The notes under the pieces: generated by a model
What the model saw: only the letters and a program-made list of their open reading frames with translations
The model's database searches: none
Told to the model about the DNA's origin: nothing
Program-made: the position numbers and the translations under genes
From: Serinus canaria
Taxonomy: Eukaryota; Chordata; Aves; Passeriformes; Fringillidae
Direction: 5' to 3'
NCBI RefSeq assembly: GCF_022539315.1
Contig: NC_066342.1
Span: forward strand, 12,893,402-12,957,401
Length of the DNA stretch: 64,000 nt
Shown: in pieces, positions 58,990 through 64,000 of the stretch
Layout: every line of letters starts with the position of its first letter
How positions within the stretch are numbered: the first letter of the stretch is position 1

Positions 58990-59632
58990 GGATTTATACC
59001 CAGTGGTTGCCAACCCCTACACTCTGTTAACTCGTTTAACATCTGAACTAACATGGTTTACTGTTTTGGATTTGAAGGATGCTTTCTTATGCCTTCCTCT
59101 CCATGAGGCCAGCCAGAAATTTTTTGCATTTGAGTGGGAAAACCCCAAAACTGGCCGCAAAACCCATCTCACGTGGTCAGTTCTGCCTCAAAGATTCAAG
59201 AACTCCCCTACGATATTTGGAGAACAACTAGCAAAAGATCTGGAATCCTGGGAAGCTCCATCAGAAGAAGGACAGCTGTTACAGCATGTGGACGACCTCC
59301 TGGTAGCTACCAAAACTCAAGAGGCATGTGTGGAGTGGACAGTAGGCCTCAAACTTTTTTGGGCCTACAGAGGCCCAAAAAGAGTATCCCAGAAGAAAGC
59401 CCAAATGGTGAAGCAAACAGTTGTTTATTTGGGGTACGAGGTTAGTGCTGGACAAAGAACTTTAGGACGGGATCACAAGGAAGCAATATGCCAGACCCCA
59501 AAGCCCCAGATAGTAAAAGAACTGAGAACCTTTTTAGGAATGACTGGGTGGTGCAGGCTGTGGGTTTATAATTATGGACTGCTAGTCAAACCCCTATATG
59601 CCTTGGTTACAGAAGGAAACAGAGATCTTTAA
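58990..59632 (+). pseudogene. RT core (remnant) with HVDD in place of the usual YxDD
   Basis: This is in another frame from the protease. It shows VLDLKDAF (first catalytic Asp, about 59065), LPQRFKNSPTIF (about 59190) and LLQHVDDLLVA (about 59279-59311), where the first residue of the catalytic tetrad is His (CAT, 59285-59287). It ends at TAA 59630-59632. The thumb/connection begins with VKELRTFLGMTGWCR. Confidence 0.88.
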
Positions 59633-60831
59633 TGGACAAAAGAAGCAACATGAGCCTTCGGCCAACTGAAGAATACCCTCATGTCAGCTCGAGCCCTGGG
59701 ACTTCCAGATGTGAATAAACCATTCTTCTTTTTTTCTCACGAATAGCAGGGAATTGCTTTGGGAATACTAGCGCAAGATCTGAGCCCGTACCGCAGGGCA
59801 GTCCCCTACCTCTCTAAGCAGCTGGATGCAGTGGCTAAGGGATGGCCAGGATGCCTCAGAGATGTTGCAGCAGTGTCTGTGAACATCCAAGAAGCATGCA
59901 AGTTCACCCTGGGCCAGAAGATGACTGTGCTAGTGTCCCACACAGTGTCTGCAGTGCTGGAAGTAAAGGGGGGGACATTGGCTCTCCCCACAGAGATTCT
60001 TGAAATACCAAGCCATAATGGTGGAACAAGATGATGTAGAAATTGTGGTAACTAACATTGTGAACCCAGCTTCTTTCCTCATTGGTAGTATGGGAGAACC
60101 GGTGATCCATGGTTGCCTGGAGACTATCAAAGCTACCTATTCCAGTCACCCAGATCTGAAGGACACCCTTCTCGAGGACACTGAGACCTGGTTCACTGAT
60201 GGAAGCAGCTATGTCATCAGCAGAAAAAGGCATGCTGGGTATGCAGTTACCACAAGACGAGAGGTAAGAGAGTCTGGATCATTACCAACCAAAACCTTAG
60301 CACAGGAAGGCTGAAATAATTGCCTTAACCCAGGCTTTAGAGCTGGCAAAAGGAAACAAAATCAATATTTATACAGACTCAAGGTATGCATTTGGGGTAG
60401 TCCATGCACATGGAGCTATCTGGAAGGAAAGAGGACTGTTGAACTCACAAGGAAAAAGTATTAAACATCCACAAGAGATAATAAAACTGTTGGAGACAAT
60501 CCAGCTGCCTGAAAAGGTAACCATCATGCACATCAAGGCACACCAAAAAGTGAGATCTGAATTGGAGGAAAGGAATGAGCGGGCAGAAAGAGAGGACAAA
60601 GAAACAGCTACAGTTGAGGTAATTGTTGAGACAGTTGAGGCAGCCCCAATCCCAGATGGACAAATTTCTATGGAAAGGAAGCCAAAGTACAGTAAAAAGA
60701 AAACAAGCCTTATTGAGAAAGAAAATAGAAGTTATAATCAAGAGGGGCGGGCTGTTGCAGGTGAAGGGAAAGGAAGGCTTGTGATCCTCTCTTATATGCT
60801 CTGCTCATTAGTGAAAGATGAATATGAGTAA
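59633..60831 (+). pseudogene. RT connection and RNase H (remnant, three frames)
   Basis: Pieces are a connection piece around 59759-59975 (GILAQDL, VPYLSKQLDAVAKGWP) in the RT frame, WFTDGSSY (about 60189) in a second frame and INIYTDSRYAFGVVH (about 60363) in a third. The RNase H acidic positions in WFTDGSS and YTDSRYA are present. A Glu/Lys-rich linker leads to TAA at 60829-60831. Confidence 0.82.
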
Positions 60832-61859
60832 ACACATTGGGGAATAGATGCCTTGTATAATCACTTGAAAAACAGAATCCTAGCCAGAAACTTGCCAAGT
60901 GCAGTGATTCAGGTGACTCGCCAATGTAGCCTTTGCCTCCAAACTAATCCCAAAAATATTCCTAAACCAAAACTTAGGCAAATTGGAAAAGGATATGGAC
61001 CTGGGCAGCAATGGCAAATTGATTTTTCAGAACTACCCAGGAAACGGGGGTACCGATACCTATTGGTGTTAACAGATACCTTTTCAGGGTGGCCATAAGC
61101 TTTCCCTATGAGAACTGCCAAAGCGCAGGAGGTAACCAAAGCATTGTTACAAGAAATAATACTGTGTTTTGGAGTCCCAGCCACAATGTCTTCAGATGGA
61201 GGGCCACATTTTATTTCAAAAATTGTGCAGCAAATTAGCCACCATTTAGGCATAGACTGGGAACTTCATATCATCCTCAGACAGGTGGCCAAGTGGAGAA
61301 AATGAACTGCTTGATTAAGCAGCAAATAATAAGACTGGGACAAGAGGCGACGTTACCTTGGCCTCAGGCTCTTCCATTAGCATTATTACGAATCCGGACA
61401 AAACCAAGAGTAAAGGAAAAATTTAGCCCCTTTGAAATACTGTATGGAAGGCCATATAGAATTCAAGAAGGGACAATACCCACTCAAATAGGGGAAGAAA
61501 CCCTACACAAATATGTGGTGGCCCTAAACAAACAACTTAGAGAAATTGAGAAACGTGTGGCTGGGGCTCAAAGCAAAGAATTAGATGGACCAGTGCATGA
61601 TGCACAGCCTGGGGTTTATGTATATGTTAAGTCTTTTGCAGAGAAGACTCTGGAACTGCAGTGGGAGGGACCATTCCAAGTGCTCTTCACCACTTTTACT
61701 GCAATCAAGATTAAGGAACAAAGTTCCTGGATCCATCATTCCCGAGAGAAGAAGGCTCCTGAGGGACTCTGGAAAATTATAACAGGTAACAACAAACTGA
61801 AATTAAAACTTTTTCGGGAAAATAAACAGGGTGTGGGTGAAATGATAAGCGTAGAATAA
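60832..61859 (+). pseudogene. Integrase (remnant)
   Basis: The zinc-binding end is CSLCLQTNPK (about 60928). The core has WQIDFSELP (first catalytic Asp, about 61015) and SSDGGPHF (second, about 61195). The catalytic Glu region lies near 61292, where the frame changes. A stop TAA lies at 61096-61098. The C-terminal part 61293-61859 is open and carries WEGPFQVLFTTFTAIKI and SWIHHSREKKAPEG, typical of gamma-like integrases. Confidence 0.87.
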
Positions 61860-61882
61860 GAATAGAAAAGTTTGTAGTTATA

Positions 61883-63151
61883 ATGGATAATCAAGTAGGT
61901 GTAGCCTGGAGAATTGTGGCAGTTGTGATTATCACTATAGCCACAGCTAATGCAGTACCGCTTACATTTAATATAATTGGTATATATAAGTGTCAAGGGA
62001 AAGCTTATGACTCGAACTCCCATAAGTCTCTGGATCAGATGCTAAAAGTTACAAATGCCACTGTGTGGGAAAGAAGAAATGTTCGGGGATGTGAATATAT
62101 GTTTGTCCAGGATGGGTTTCATAAATTTTATCAAAAACCCATGAAACTTATTTGAATTGGTCCTGAATGCTGTGACAAATGCTTAGCCAGTTGTCCAGAG
62201 TTTAGACTCAAAATAGAAGGTTGTGCAATCAAGGATTTTAAGACTGATTATACTATAATTCAATTTTGTACTGTTTGCCGAATGGATAAGGTTAAAATAA
62301 CTCAACCAGCACCAACACTGAGAGAAACCACGGCTAGTCAAATCACTTTAGAACCCATAGTTCCCATAATTACCAACATTGGACCATATGCTGTTAAGAA
62401 GACTGTAATTCAAAAACTGCTAATTAATCTGAAGTGGTCATTAAAACGGGTAGAGATGGCAATGCAAGTGAATGTCTCTGCCATTTGGCCCAAGTGTGCT
62501 CCATTTTTAAGGACCTCTTTTATGGACTGGACCACCTGGCTGCACAAGTGTATGCCTTATATGTCCAGACAGAAGAAAGACCTTACTGGATTATTGGGAA
62601 TGGAACTAGGGGTTCTAAATACAATGGATTCAGAAGTAATAATGAGCAAATTGACAGCACTTGGTGGTGATATGGTTAAATTGCAGCAACCCTTACAATC
62701 TTCCTTGTTGGCATTAGGTACCAGCCAGTGGAAATTGTCCAAAATATTACCAGAATGGGAAAATATAGAAGAGCGAGATCCTCAATTGATAATTCATACT
62801 TTAGGCACAGCTACTGGGAGCATTTCTTTGGCTTTTGGGTGTACACAGGCGCAATTATGGATGCAAGCAGTGGCGGCCTCAATCATTAGGGACAGGGAAG
62901 AAGGCCTATTCCCTGCTGAAATTCGTAAAGTTGTTTGGGATAATGCCTCAGATTTAGAAAAAGAGCTTCAACCCTGGTGGCTTTTAGTTAATTTTACTTA
63001 TGATCCCATGACGAGTATGGTAACAGCTTTTGTTTTAACCATATACGACGCATCAGTAAGCTTGATGCATCCAATTGTTCCTTTAGGGCTAAATCACAAG
63101 GGAACCATGCTATATCCTTTTGAACACAGAATGTGGACACAAAACGTTTAA
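61883..63151 (+). pseudogene. env surface-subunit remnant, one internal stop
   Basis: The ATG at 61883 starts 23 bp after the pol stop. A hydrophobic leader (VAWRIVAVVIITIATANA) precedes a Cys-containing ectodomain. One TGA (62153-62155) interrupts an otherwise open frame of about 420 codons that runs to TAA 63149-63151. Middle parts include NVSAIWPK (N-glycosylation sequon) and GLNHKGTMLYPFEHR. I recognise it as an avian ERV envelope type but cannot name the family with certainty. Confidence 0.75.
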
Positions 63152-63273
63152 GGAAGGTGGTGAACTATTAACCTAGAACCTTGCTTAATGAGGGGACAGC
63201 TGGGGTGTATATGTGAAGACAATGTAAGTGATGATAAAGATATTTTTTAAAGATATTTATTTGTCACTCTGAA

Positions 63274-63927
63274 ATGCATCCCATTAACCAGACAACCTTG
63301 CTTGTGTATACAGGACAAGGTTGTGTCTGCCTCAGAACAGCATGCCCCACTATAATGGTGGATGAGATTACTGTGAATGAAACTCAGTTTAACTTGTGCA
63401 TTTGTAACTTTGTCAAAATCGAAGGATGTGATTTTTCCTATCAGGCACCTGTCTTATCATACCAACATATAAAGGTGAATTTGATTACTGTCCAAGAAAT
63501 ATCACCTGTGCCTATAGGGATGAACTTAGCTTTGGTTACTCAGTTGTTGAAACATCGTGAATTAAAGAGAATTCTTAAAGAAATTAAAGATGAAGGAAGG
63601 AAAACTTTGATTACAATACACCATGACACAGACACTATACGGAGAGTATTTAAAAGATTGGAAGAAGGCCCATCCCATCATTGCTGGGATGTGCTTTTTG
63701 GGTGGTCTCCAACAGCAACCGGCTTGCTCAATACCTTAGTTCATCCAATTATTGTTTTGCTTATCTTAGTTGGTATAAGTTTGATTTTGTCTATTATAGT
63801 ACTTGTTTGGAATTGGAGACTGTTGCAGCGAGTAGCAGCTTTAACTTCAATATCGAGAGCATATAGTACAGTTTTAAGAGACACCTACCACACAGCTTTG
63901 CTAGATGAAGAAGGATCTATATATTAG
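63274..63927 (+). pseudogene. env transmembrane-subunit remnant
   Basis: This open stretch of 217 codons is in a different frame from the preceding env part. It has a Cys cluster (GCVCLRTACP, CICNF, GCDF), a helical region (about residues 85-130), a membrane span of about 25 residues (about 63736-63810, IIVLLILVGISLILSIIVLV) and a cytoplasmic tail of about 37 residues ending at TAG 63925-63927. I do not see the CX6CC motif usual in gammaretroviral TM. Confidence 0.78.
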
Positions 63928-64000
63928 TAAAAGAATTTTCTAACCTTGAAGAAGGATTGGGGAATGAATCATGATTTTAAAGGGTTAAGATTTTAGCTGA

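Larger units (their letters stand above)
58026..64000 (+). mobile_element. Degenerate provirus, gamma-like gag-pol plus env, 5'-truncated
   Basis: The order end-of-gag, protease, RT, RNase H, integrase, env on the plus strand is that of a simple retrovirus. Most of gag and the 5' LTR are missing. The 3' LTR is not reached by 63930-64000. Pol changes frame at least four times and carries several in-frame stops. Env has one internal stop and one frame change. No protein-complete gene is left. The single zinc knuckle, the in-frame gag/pro stop and the integrase GPF-type C-terminus (WEGPFQVLFTT) point to class I (gamma-like) pol. Confidence 0.92.

Overview
The window is vertebrate nuclear DNA from a bird, possibly a songbird. 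The evidence is the many CR1 LINE fragments with the avian CR1 3' end (ATTCTATGATCCTATGATTCT-type), the many avian-type solo LTRs, and one recognisable host gene whose exons encode sarcomeric mitochondrial creatine kinase. Nothing bacterial or phage-like is present. There are no operons and no CRISPR array.

Host gene: CKMT2 lies on the minus strand from the stop codon at 5589 to the start codon at 28389. All nine coding exons can be read, with GT-AG splice sites and consistent phases. They would specify 419 residues, but the first coding exon is one base short (an A4 run where the frame needs A5, about 28257-28260). Read literally, the protein stops after 75 residues. Two arginines that I expect in CKMT2 are Cys and His here, both explicable as CpG transitions. 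This is either an assembly error plus polymorphism, or a decaying copy such as a W-linked gametolog. The sequence alone cannot decide.

Layout: 1-5480 is LTR debris downstream of CKMT2. 5492-28411 is CKMT2, whose introns carry CR1 elements (7.7, 10.3-12.8 and 14.7-17.3 kb), solo LTRs (6.9, 11.3, 20.8, 21.4, and 25.0-27.1 kb nested) and a 175-bp TTCC microsatellite. 28.4-58 kb is upstream flanking DNA made mostly of long minus-strand CR1 elements split by later LTR insertions. It also holds an ERVL-like pol remnant (41.2-42.4 kb), more solo LTRs and a tRNA-Ile-like pseudogene cut by an LTR (46.85 kb). 58.0-64.0 kb is a plus-strand provirus remnant with a gammaretrovirus-like gag end, protease, RT, RNase H and integrase, and an env of less usual type. 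It has multiple stops and frameshifts and runs off the right edge.

The genes do not form a pathway. The main story is one muscle energy-metabolism gene embedded in several layers of retroelement insertions. Their nesting gives a relative order of events: CR1 first, then LTRs, then LTRs inside LTRs. I found no convincing undescribed system.
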